Positions 34,175 through 41,043 of a DNA stretch of 41,043 nucleotides are shown in pieces (positions within the stretch are counted from its first letter, which is position 1; every line of letters starts with the position of its first letter). A program made the translations under genes and the position numbers. The DNA lies in NCBI GenBank assembly GCA_018970165.1, contig JAGWWZ010000021.1, positions 1-41,043 on the forward strand, read 5' to 3'. The notes under the pieces were generated by a model. The model did no database searches. It was not told the DNA's origin and saw nothing but the letters and a program-made list of their open reading frames with translations. This stretch comes from Planctomycetota bacterium. GTDB taxonomy: Bacteria; Planctomycetota; Planctomycetia; Pirellulales; Pirellulaceae.

Positions 34175-34360
34175 TTGGCAAGCGGGGGTAACTACTCCGC
34201 AAGGGTGGAGTCTGTCCGCGCACCCAACGCCCATGATGTGTTCGTACGTGAATATCCGATGCTATCCTCGTTGTCGATTTTCGTGATGGAACCCGCAGGA
34301 CCGGATCTGGATCGAGCAACGGTGATGAATTGATTTCCCGAGCACGAATCCGGGCCCAGA

Positions 34361-35719
34361 ATGAAATTGTCGCGAGTCATTGCAAGGCAGACCATCCTAC
34401 GTCTTGCATCCGTAGCCGCTGGTCTGTCCGTTACGCTGGCCCAGCCGCTCACCCTATTTGCCGATCCTCCACAACGTGTGTCGCCGATCGTGCGTGCCGT
34501 TCAGCATGCAGAAGCAGCGGTCGTCAACATTCAGGGGAGCAAGACGGTGGTGAGTGCGTCGACCACAAGCCCCAACTCTAAGCAGGAAGTCAATGGAATG
34601 GGTACCGGGGTGATCATTGATCCTCGGGGCTACATCATCACCAATCTGCATGTCGTTGAGGACGTCAGCCGTATTGAGGTGACCTTGGCTGATGGAACCA
34701 CGGCCATCGCCAAGCTCCTCAACTACGATCCCGAGACCGATCTTGCGTTGATCAAGATTCCTACGAGCAAGGATCTCCCGACCATCGAATTCGGAACCAG
34801 TTCCGATCTGATGCGAGGCGAGACGGTGATCGCGATCGGCAATCCATTTGGATATCAGAACACAGTGACGCAAGGGATCATCAGCGCCCTGAATCGAAAC
34901 ATCCCGGTGAATGGCTCGCAGGAATACAAGAACCTGATCCAGACCAACGCCGATATCAATCCGGGGAACTCGGGCGGACCGCTTCTGAACCTCGACGGAG
35001 AAGTCATCGGCATCAACGTTGCGGTTCGAGTTGGAGCACAAGGGATCGGATTTGCGATACCGATCGATTCGGCCCTGGATGTCATGGCCGATTTGGTTGC
35101 GGCTTCGCATCCTGAACCGGTAGTGCACGGCCTCGAGTTATCGCGAAGTTATGAGAACGGCGTTTCGAAACTGCTCGTCCGCTCTGACCAAGAGGAGTCG
35201 ACCTCCAGTCGAAACGTTCGCATGTGCGATGTGATCGAGTCGGTGAATGGTGTTCCGGTCGCCAATCGACTGGACTTAGAACTGATGCTTCTCGAACAGC
35301 GTCCAGGCGGTTCGGTTGAGCTAGGAATATCACGGGGCGAGAACCGAGTCACTCAGGCGATCCCTCTTCGTTCAGCTCCCGCGACTCTCGACCAGAATCT
35401 CGCTAAGACGGTATGGGAGCAACTCGGCGTACGAGTTGTCGCTGTCGCAGCTAATGCCGTAGCGGGTACAGGCGAAGACTATCAGGGTGGTCTTCGAATC
35501 ACCGAAATTCGCGCGGCAAGCCCGGCAGCCAAGCAACGACTTCAAGTCGGGGACATCATCGTCGGCGTCATGGAATGGCAGACCGCGAGTATGGCCGATC
35601 TTCAATGGATCCTTTCGAGCCCCACATTTCGTTCGGCTCCTTCAGCGAAATACTATGTCGTCCGCAAGCGGCAGCAAATCACCGTTGCCATGTCGCCGGA
35701 ATCGGTTCGCTTTCGCTAA
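34361..35719 (+). CDS. HtrA/DegP-like serine protease with PDZ domains
   Basis: A 452-residue periplasmic protease/chaperone of the HtrA family. A signal peptide (LASVAAGLSVTLAQPLTLFA) precedes the trypsin-like domain with catalytic His 97 (TNLHVVED), Asp 127 (DPETDLALIK) and Ser 204 (NPGNSGGPLLN). A C-terminal region holds two PDZ-type segments: one at about 260-340 (VIESVNGVPVANRLDLELML) and one at about 365-440 (AASPAAKQRLQVGDIIVG). The ATG lies about 240 bases after the HIT gene. It probably acts in envelope quality control. The exact DegP/DegQ/DegS subtype is not resolved, so I give no gene symbol. Confidence 0.93.
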   Translation: MKLSRVIARQTILRLASVAAGLSVTLAQPLTLFADPPQRVSPIVRAVQHAEAAVVNIQGSKTVVSASTTSPNSKQEVNGMGTGVIIDPRGYIITNLHVVEDVSRIEVTLADGTTAIAKLLNYDPETDLALIKIPTSKDLPTIEFGTSSDLMRGETVIAIGNPFGYQNTVTQGIISALNRNIPVNGSQEYKNLIQTNADINPGNSGGPLLNLDGEVIGINVAVRVGAQGIGFAIPIDSALDVMADLVAASHPEPVVHGLELSRSYENGVSKLLVRSDQEESTSSRNVRMCDVIESVNGVPVANRLDLELMLLEQRPGGSVELGISRGENRVTQAIPLRSAPATLDQNLAKTVWEQLGVRVVAVAANAVAGTGEDYQGGLRITEIRAASPAAKQRLQVGDIIVGVMEWQTASMADLQWILSSPTFRSAPSAKYYVVRKRQQITVAMSPESVRFR

Positions 35720-35775
35720 TCGCATCGATCGATCCCTTACCGATTACTCTTCGTTTTAGCAGACTTCGGAGGGAA

Positions 35776-36519
35776 TTATTCTGCGGTCTCTTGTCCGTTG
35801 GTGGGCTCGGTGACGAAACGATAGCCAGCATCGCGAATGGTCAGGATGTGACGTGGCTTGGCCGGATCGATCTCAAACATTTTTCGAAGCCGCATCACGA
35901 ATTGATCGACGCTGCGGGTCTGCATCTCTCCCGACATTCCCCAGACCTCGCTGAGCAACTCTTGGCGACTGATGACGCGACCTTCGTTTTCAACGAAGTA
36001 TCTGAGGAGTTGCAACTCTTTGTGCGTCAGTTTGATTTCCTTGCCATCGACAAAGACTTCGTAGGTATCGAAATTGATACGGGCATTTCCAAAGACAATT
36101 TCAGTGACCTTCGCGCTCAAGATAGGAGTTGAACTCTTGAATTGCTTGGGATAGAGCCGGAGCAGGTTCTTGACTCTCGACAGCAGTTCGTCGAGATCGA
36201 ATGGTTTGGTCAAATACTGATTGGCTCCGACATCGAAGCCACGCGCTCGATCCTCGGACAAACTGCGGGCGCTCAATATGAGAATCGGGATGAGTATCTC
36301 TTGTTGGCGAATGCGATCGCAGACGGCATATCCGCTCATGCCCGGCAACATCAAATCCAATATCAACAGATCGAAAGCGAAATGGTCGGCTTCGATCAGT
36401 TTGAGTGCGGTCGGTCCGTCGGAGACGAGCGTTGCTTTGTAGCCCTCGGCCTCCAGGTTGTACTTCAACCCGTTTCCCAAGTGGGTTTCATCTTCGACGA
36501 TCAGGATCCTCGGCTTCAT
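35776..36519 (-). CDS. OmpR-family response regulator (winged helix)
   Basis: A 247-residue two-component regulator. The receiver domain (about 3-118) has the acidic pair Glu 9-Asp 10, phosphorylation site Asp 55 (LILDLMLPGMSG), Ser 83 in place of the usual Thr/Ser, and Lys 105 (YLTKPFDLDEL). The winged-helix DNA-binding domain (about 140-240) has LTHKELQLLRYFVENEGRVI and RSVDQFVMRLRKMFE. Its start overlaps the stop of the upstream SDR gene as ATGA (36516-36519), so translation is probably coupled. No sensor histidine kinase is in the window, so it is an orphan here. It converges on htrA. Confidence 0.95.
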   Translation of the reverse strand: MKPRILIVEDETHLGNGLKYNLEAEGYKATLVSDGPTALKLIEADHFAFDLLILDLMLPGMSGYAVCDRIRQQEILIPILILSARSLSEDRARGFDVGANQYLTKPFDLDELLSRVKNLLRLYPKQFKSSTPILSAKVTEIVFGNARINFDTYEVFVDGKEIKLTHKELQLLRYFVENEGRVISRQELLSEVWGMSGEMQTRSVDQFVMRLRKMFEIDPAKPRHILTIRDAGYRFVTEPTNGQETAE

Positions 36520-37334
36520 GGCTGAGCCTGCATCGCAGAGCGACAGCTATCCGGCAGATCGGGTTGTTGCCAAGCGCTCATGCCGCCGTCGATGTAGATG
36601 GTTTGACCGTGAATGTGATGTGCCAAATCGCTCAGTAGAAACGCAGCCATTGGACCGCATACATCCGCGCTCGGGACCGTTTGGTTAGGGGTATGCAGTT
36701 GCATCCACTTGAGCATTGCGCGATCGGTAGATAGTACCTGATCGGTCAGCGGCGTGCGGACGAGTCCCGGTGCGATCGCATTGACACGGATGGCGTGGGG
36801 AGCCAGGCTCACACACAACGACCGGACCAAGGCAGCGACCGCTCCCTTGGACGCGTCATATGCGGTGTGGGTGGGTTCCGCCAGCAACCCATTGATCGAA
36901 CCGGTGAAAAGGATGCGCCCCGAGATAGATCTCGCGACCCAATGCTTCGCGAATGCCTGGGTTATGAAATACGGCGCACGCACATTGATATGAAAGGTGC
37001 GATCGAATATCGCAGGGTTCATTTCGAGAAAGGGGCTATCGATGAAGATCCCCGCGTTGTTGACCAGCAGATCAATGCCGGGATATTGTTCGAGAATGCG
37101 GGTCGCGAAATCCTGTTGCACTCGTTCGATATCGCTTGAGAGATCAAAGAGTACTAGCTCGGTATCTTTTCGCGACTGGCGGCAGCGGGCGAGAGTGGCC
37201 TGCGCCGCAGAGTCATCGCGAAGACCATGCAGGATCACTCGCGCGCCCGCTTGGCACAACGATGTGGCAATCGATGCGCCGACTCCTTGGGTGGAGCCAG
37301 TGATCAGGGCGGTGTGTCCAGTCAGATCGATCAT
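36516..37334 (-). CDS. SDR family oxidoreductase
   Basis: A 272-residue classical SDR with TGSTQGVG (12-19), NNAG (92-95), Ser 146 in TGSIN, and Tyr 159/Lys 163 in TAYDASK. The late PGLVRTPL segment and [17 protein letters not shown] are typical of 3-ketoacyl-ACP reductase/glucose dehydrogenase-like members. The substrate is not defined. The gene overlaps pyrG upstream (ATGA, 37331-37334) and the OmpR-type regulator downstream (ATGA, 36516-36519), so it sits in the middle of a coupled three-gene unit. Confidence 0.9.
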   Translation of the reverse strand: MIDLTGHTALITGSTQGVGASIATSLCQAGARVILHGLRDDSAAQATLARCRQSRKDTELVLFDLSSDIERVQQDFATRILEQYPGIDLLVNNAGIFIDSPFLEMNPAIFDRTFHINVRAPYFITQAFAKHWVARSISGRILFTGSINGLLAEPTHTAYDASKGAVAALVRSLCVSLAPHAIRVNAIAPGLVRTPLTDQVLSTDRAMLKWMQLHTPNQTVPSADVCGPMAAFLLSDLAHHIHGQTIYIDGGMSAWQQPDLPDSCRSAMQAQP

Positions 37335-39004
37335 GGAGGTGTCAAGGCACTGGACTTGGACGATTCTTCGCTATTGTTCGGCATCGGCCGTTGCTGCTTG
37401 CGACCGCTGCGCCGCTTCATCGCCGCCCCAACAAAAGCCGCAAACAGCGGATGGGCGCGGGTCGGCTTGCTCTTGAACTCAGGGTGGAATTGAACGGCGA
37501 CGAAGTACGCATGATTGGGGAGTTCCAAGATCTCGACCAGACCACCATCGGGGCTGAGACCGGTGAATCGCATGCCATGTGCTTCATACTGTTGACGATA
37601 GAGATTGTTGAATTCGTATCGATGTCGATGTCGTTCGGAAATGACATCGGATTGGTAGGCGCGATGCGCGGCCGAATCCTTCATCAGGTGGCACGGCTGG
37701 GCACCCAAGCGCATCGTCCCTCCGAGCTGAGTCACATTGCGCTGCTCGTCGAGCAAACAGATCACCGGATGAGGTGTGTCCTTGTCGAATTCCGTGGAGT
37801 GCGCCGAGGCTAGACCGATGACGTCGCGACCGAATTCGATCGCGGCGCACTGCATTCCCAAACAGATACCAAAGAACGGGATGTCTCGTTCGCGAGCATA
37901 GCGGATCGATTGAACCTTGCCTTCGATACCGCGCTCGCCGAATCCGCCGGGGATCAAGATGCCGTCGTATCCTGATAACAGCCGCTCCGGTCCCTCTTCT
38001 TCAATGTCACCGCTCTGAATGCGCGCAATGCGGATCTGGCATTGATGATGGATGCCCGCATGGTCAAGCGATTCGTAAATCGATTTGTACGCGTCCTTGT
38101 GTTCGGCATACTTGCCGACTACGGCGATGCTGATCTCATGCTTCGGATTGCGCAGCGAATACATCAGGTTGTCCCAAGCCTCTAGTCTCGGCGGGTGCGA
38201 ATTCAATCCGAACTTCTTGACAATGAACTCATCCAGCTTGTGATCTCGAAGCGACATTGGAACTTCGTAAATCGAGAAGTCCTTGTCCTTTTCCTCGATC
38301 ACCGCCTCGACAGGGACGTTGCAGAACAGTGCGATCTTTTCTCGCTCTTCGCGCGAAATACTTTGCTCGCAACGACAGATCAACACATCGGGCTGAATAC
38401 CGATCTGCCGCAGTTGGCCAACTGAGTGCTGCGTCGGCTTGGTCTTGATCTCCGCAGCAGCCTTCAAGTAGGGAACCAGGGTCAGGTGAATGAACATGCA
38501 GTTCTCGCGCCCCAAATCCTGGGGCAATTGCCGAATCGCTTCCAGGAATGGAAGCCCTTCGATATCACCCACCGTTCCGCCGATCTCCGTGATGACGATA
38601 TCGGTGTTGGGGTCGGCCAATCGAAGTATCGCTTCTTTGATCTCGTTGGTGATGTGGGGAATGACTTGGACCGTCTTGCCTTGGAATTGGCCGTGACGCT
38701 CCTTTTCGATCACGCGCAAATAAATTTGGCCGGTCGTATAATTGGAATCGCGGGTTAGGGTCCCGCTGGTGAAACGCTCGTAATGACCCAAATCCAGGTC
38801 GGTCTCACTACCATCGTCCAGCACATAGACTTCCCCGTGCTGGTAAGGGCTCATCGTCCCCGGATCGACGTTGATATAGGGGTCGAGTTTCTGCATCCGA
38901 ACTCGCAGACCGCGAGCCTCCAGCAGCATGCCGATCGACGCACTGGTCAGTCCCTTGCCGATCGAACTGACCACCCCCCCTGTGACAAAAATATGCTTCG
39001 TCAT
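37331..39004 (-). CDS. pyrG: CTP synthase
   Basis: PyrG converts UTP to CTP using ATP and glutamine. The 557-residue protein starts with the family N-terminus [20 protein letters not shown]. The synthase domain has [20 protein letters not shown] and [12 protein letters not shown]. The glutaminase domain has the nucleophile Cys 381 ([18 protein letters not shown]), with His 507 and Glu 509 in VQFHPEFKS. The C-terminal tail after [10 protein letters not shown] is Lys/Arg/Ser-rich and variable. It is the first gene of a minus-strand unit with an SDR and a response regulator, and it is divergent from the 39239 gene. Confidence 0.98.
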   Translation of the reverse strand: MTKHIFVTGGVVSSIGKGLTSASIGMLLEARGLRVRMQKLDPYINVDPGTMSPYQHGEVYVLDDGSETDLDLGHYERFTSGTLTRDSNYTTGQIYLRVIEKERHGQFQGKTVQVIPHITNEIKEAILRLADPNTDIVITEIGGTVGDIEGLPFLEAIRQLPQDLGRENCMFIHLTLVPYLKAAAEIKTKPTQHSVGQLRQIGIQPDVLICRCEQSISREEREKIALFCNVPVEAVIEEKDKDFSIYEVPMSLRDHKLDEFIVKKFGLNSHPPRLEAWDNLMYSLRNPKHEISIAVVGKYAEHKDAYKSIYESLDHAGIHHQCQIRIARIQSGDIEEEGPERLLSGYDGILIPGGFGERGIEGKVQSIRYARERDIPFFGICLGMQCAAIEFGRDVIGLASAHSTEFDKDTPHPVICLLDEQRNVTQLGGTMRLGAQPCHLMKDSAAHRAYQSDVISERHRHRYEFNNLYRQQYEAHGMRFTGLSPDGGLVEILELPNHAYFVAVQFHPEFKSKPTRAHPLFAAFVGAAMKRRSGRKQQRPMPNNSEESSKSSALTPP

Positions 39005-39143
39005 GGAATTCCTTACCCGCTCGCGTCGCTGAAAGTCGTCTCGCCAAGAACCTTATTCGATCTTACCCGGGTCCGTATCTTGTGACAAATGGGAGGATCC
39101 TATCCATGCATTGGACAGCGGTTGCACTGGACGAGGGTCCTGG

Positions 39144-39178
39144 GTAGCCTACTGTGGTAAACTTTTGTGGTAGCCTAC
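39144..39178. repeat. Direct repeat in the pyrG/39239 divergent region
   Basis: GTAGCCTAC occurs at 39144-39152 and 39170-39178, with TGTGGTA motifs between (TGTGGTA-AACTTT-TGTGGTA). The two copies start 26 bases apart, between divergent genes. It could be an operator, but no regulator family matches. Confidence 0.5.
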
Positions 39179-39238
39179 GGATTTTCCAATTTTCCTTGAA
39201 TGCGTCATGGTCGGGGTCGCGCCCGCTGAGTCCTTGCT

Positions 39239-39874
39239 ATGCCAACTGAAATCCCCTCGACGCAAAAGAAAACCGGTTCCGAATTCATTCAGGCTGTTCG
39301 CCCATTGGCTTGGTGGTTCGCACCTTTTTTCGGTCTGGTCAGCCTCGCTCTTCGCTTTGCACCACTTCCGGAGAATTTTGCGACCTTCGGAGCCCTGGCG
39401 TTCTTTTGCGGATTGTTCCTGACCGGGCCAGCACGATGGTTTGTACCTGCGCTGGTCCTGTTCGCTGCCGATTGCCTGGGTCATTTCCTGAATGTCCCGG
39501 GAATGGGTTTTTATCACCCCACTTCCATGGTTCTGAACTACATTGCGTTTGCTGCGGTGGCATCGATCGGCGCAGGTTGTAGCACATGGTGGAATCGCAC
39601 CTCGACGCCGGTTGTCGCAACGATCGCTTCGCTCCCTTTTGGAGTGATCGCGGGTTCCTTCGTGTTTTTCCTGATCAGCAACTTCGGCGCGTGGCTTGAT
39701 CCCCAAATGGGATACGAGTCATCGCTTGCGGGACTCGGCCGCTGCTACTGGATGGGACTCCCCTTTTGGCGATCGACCCTGGCTAGCGATCTGTGTTTCG
39801 GTCTTGGGTTCCCTCTCGTTGCCTGGGGTATTTCCAACGCTCTCGCTTCTCGCTTGCGACGAGCGTCCGTCTGA
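39239..39874 (+). CDS. DUF6580-like membrane protein
   Basis: A 211-residue integral membrane protein with about five to six hydrophobic helices (WWFAPFFGLVSLALRFAPLP, ALAFFCGLFLTGPARWFVPA, VATIASLPFGVIAG). The segments GMGFYHPTSMVLNYIAFAAV and FVFFLISNFGAWLDPQMGYE resemble DUF6580 proteins, a family with ECF-transporter-S-like topology thought to be a putative transporter. No substrate can be named. It starts with ATG 39239 and is divergent from pyrG; 162 bases without a gene follow before the TPR lipoprotein. Confidence 0.75.
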   Translation: MPTEIPSTQKKTGSEFIQAVRPLAWWFAPFFGLVSLALRFAPLPENFATFGALAFFCGLFLTGPARWFVPALVLFAADCLGHFLNVPGMGFYHPTSMVLNYIAFAAVASIGAGCSTWWNRTSTPVVATIASLPFGVIAGSFVFFLISNFGAWLDPQMGYESSLAGLGRCYWMGLPFWRSTLASDLCFGLGFPLVAWGISNALASRLRRASV

Positions 39875-40036
39875 AGCAGTTCCCCCATCTCGGGTCCTTC
39901 CCCGATTTTCTTCATGTGCAGATCGATTTCTGCCGAGCATCCTAGATGGAAGCTGTAGCGATCGCATCGATTGAAACGGCGTGCAATTGCTATCAAAAGC
40001 TTAGTGCAAGGGCTCCCAAACGAGGGAAATAAGGAC

Positions 40037-41043
40037 ATGAAGAGAAAGCATTGCCTAGTTAAGCGAGCAGGGTGCGGATTGGGATGCATGTTGGTTCTTT
40101 TGGCAAGCAGTTCCGGTTGCATATCCAAGCCCGGCACACGCCCCTCGATATGGCCGACCCAAACCATCGATGGCTCAAGCACCCCTTCCATGGGCCAGTC
40201 CCTATCCAAGACAGCCTCCTCCGTGAAGGGCCAATTTGCTAACGTCGGAGCTGCGATGACGTCGGCTTACAGCAAGACGAAGACCGCCATCACGAGTCCG
40301 TTCACGACCGCCTCGGCCACGATCCCTGCCGATCCCGCGACGACGCCGGGCAAAGGGTTAAGTGTTGCCCCTGAAATTTTGGTTGCTCAGGGAAGTTACT
40401 TTGAGTCGCAAGGCAACTATGGCAAAGCAATGGACAGCTATAGCCGCGCGTTGGAAGCCGAGGCAAAGAATCCTACAGCTCTTTTAGCGATGGCTCGCTT
40501 GTATGACAAACAAAAGGAATCCGCCAAAGCCTTAGAGTTTTACCGCAAAGCGATTGAAGTGGCACCGAACAACGCCGATGCCTATGCGGAAATCGGGCAG
40601 CTTCACGCGCGATCGGGCAATCTGAAAGAAGCTCGGGCAGAATTGCAAAAGGCGGTCAATCTGCAACCCAAAAACAGATCGCATCGCGCAACTCTTGCAG
40701 GCATTCTCATCGACTCCGGCGAGTCCGATGCAGCGCTCGATGAACTTCGTCAAGTCGAATCGCCGGCCATGGCACACTATCAGATGGCCTATCTGCACTT
40801 CAATCGAAAAAACATCCCCGCAACGCAACAGCAGCTGACAGCTTCTTTGCAGATCGATCCGAACCTCAAGCCCGCTCGCGATTTGCTCAATAGCTTAGGT
40901 GGTGCCCAGAACGTATCGAACATGATCCAGCAGGGGCAGATGATTTATCAACAGGCTGGCACTCTGGCTGGCGACATTGCTCGCAGTGCTCAAGCCGTTC
41001 CGCAAAACGTAGCGACGCCGATGGCAGGGACCGCATTTCCTGC
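40037..41043 (+). CDS. TPR-repeat lipoprotein, truncated by the window end
   Basis: An open frame of 335 codons begins at ATG 40037, preceded by AAGG, and runs off the right edge. A signal peptide with lipobox (LLASSSGC, Cys 28) is followed by a Ser/Thr-rich linker. TPR motifs start at about residue 117: AQGSYFESQGNYGKAMDSYS, ALLAMARLYDKQKESAKALE, AYAEIGQLHARSGNLKEARA and ATLAGILIDSGESDAALDEL. The reading frame is uninterrupted. TPR lipoproteins act as scaffolds in the envelope. C-terminal residues are missing, so the full length is unknown. Confidence 0.85.
   Translation, partial: MKRKHCLVKRAGCGLGCMLVLLASSSGCISKPGTRPSIWPTQTIDGSSTPSMGQSLSKTASSVKGQFANVGAAMTSAYSKTKTAITSPFTTASATIPADPATTPGKGLSVAPEILVAQGSYFESQGNYGKAMDSYSRALEAEAKNPTALLAMARLYDKQKESAKALEFYRKAIEVAPNNADAYAEIGQLHARSGNLKEARAELQKAVNLQPKNRSHRATLAGILIDSGESDAALDELRQVESPAMAHYQMAYLHFNRKNIPATQQQLTASLQIDPNLKPARDLLNSLGGAQNVSNMIQQGQMIYQQAGTLAGDIARSAQAVPQNVATPMAGTAFP

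Noticed and set aside
40532-40828. 98-residue minus-strand ORF at the right end
   Set aside because: It is antisense to the continuous TPR lipoprotein frame and shows no domain.

Overview
The window looks like an ordinary chromosomal segment of a planctomycete, most likely of the Pirellula/Rhodopirellula group. The evidence is a paired DUF1501 protein and c-type cytochrome/DUF1549/DUF1553 protein, a DUF1598-type secreted protein, an oversized SecA of 1234 residues, many lipoproteins of planctomycete type, a bacterial AP2-domain protein, and few strong ribosome binding sites. Genes lie on both strands in short runs. No rRNA, tRNA, phage, insertion sequence or CRISPR array was seen.

Layout. 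1-7 kb: an NAD-dependent epimerase converges on a minus-strand run of an SH3-domain envelope protein, a membrane-anchored protein and an FHA-GAF-AAA-Fis sigma-54 activator. 7-10.3 kb: three exported proteins (DUF1598-like, CAP-like, small secreted), with a strong terminator and the first copy of a palindromic repeat. 10.3-14.2 kb: a tight plus-strand cluster, nadC, PPK2-type polyphosphate kinase, moaE and selO, the last three overlapping. 14.2-19.5 kb: a second copy of the palindromic repeat, a hairpin, then a minus-strand run of threonine dehydrogenase, PSCyt1/DUF1549/DUF1553 and DUF1501. 19.8-24.3 kb: membrane proteins and lipoproteins, including an auxin-efflux-carrier family permease. 24.3-27 kb: a minus-strand run of a His/Asp-repeat lipoprotein, pabB and an AP2-domain protein. 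27.2-29.6 kb: hflX and a short-chain dehydrogenase. 29.6-35.7 kb: secA, a small lipoprotein, a HIT hydrolase and an HtrA protease. 35.8-39 kb: pyrG, a short-chain dehydrogenase and an OmpR-type regulator, joined by two 4-base ATGA overlaps. 39-41 kb: a DUF6580-like membrane protein and a TPR lipoprotein cut by the window end.

Functionally this is a mix of housekeeping genes (NAD, CTP, folate and molybdenum cofactor synthesis, protein export, ribosome-associated GTPase) and planctomycete envelope genes. I found no convincing new defence or biosynthetic system. The most unusual signals are the two-copy nested palindrome whose core is inverted relative to its conserved flank, several short tandem repeats that contain stop codons, and unexpected but tight gene couplings (pyrG/SDR/regulator; PPK2/moaE/selO; tdh with the cytochrome/DUF1501 pair).
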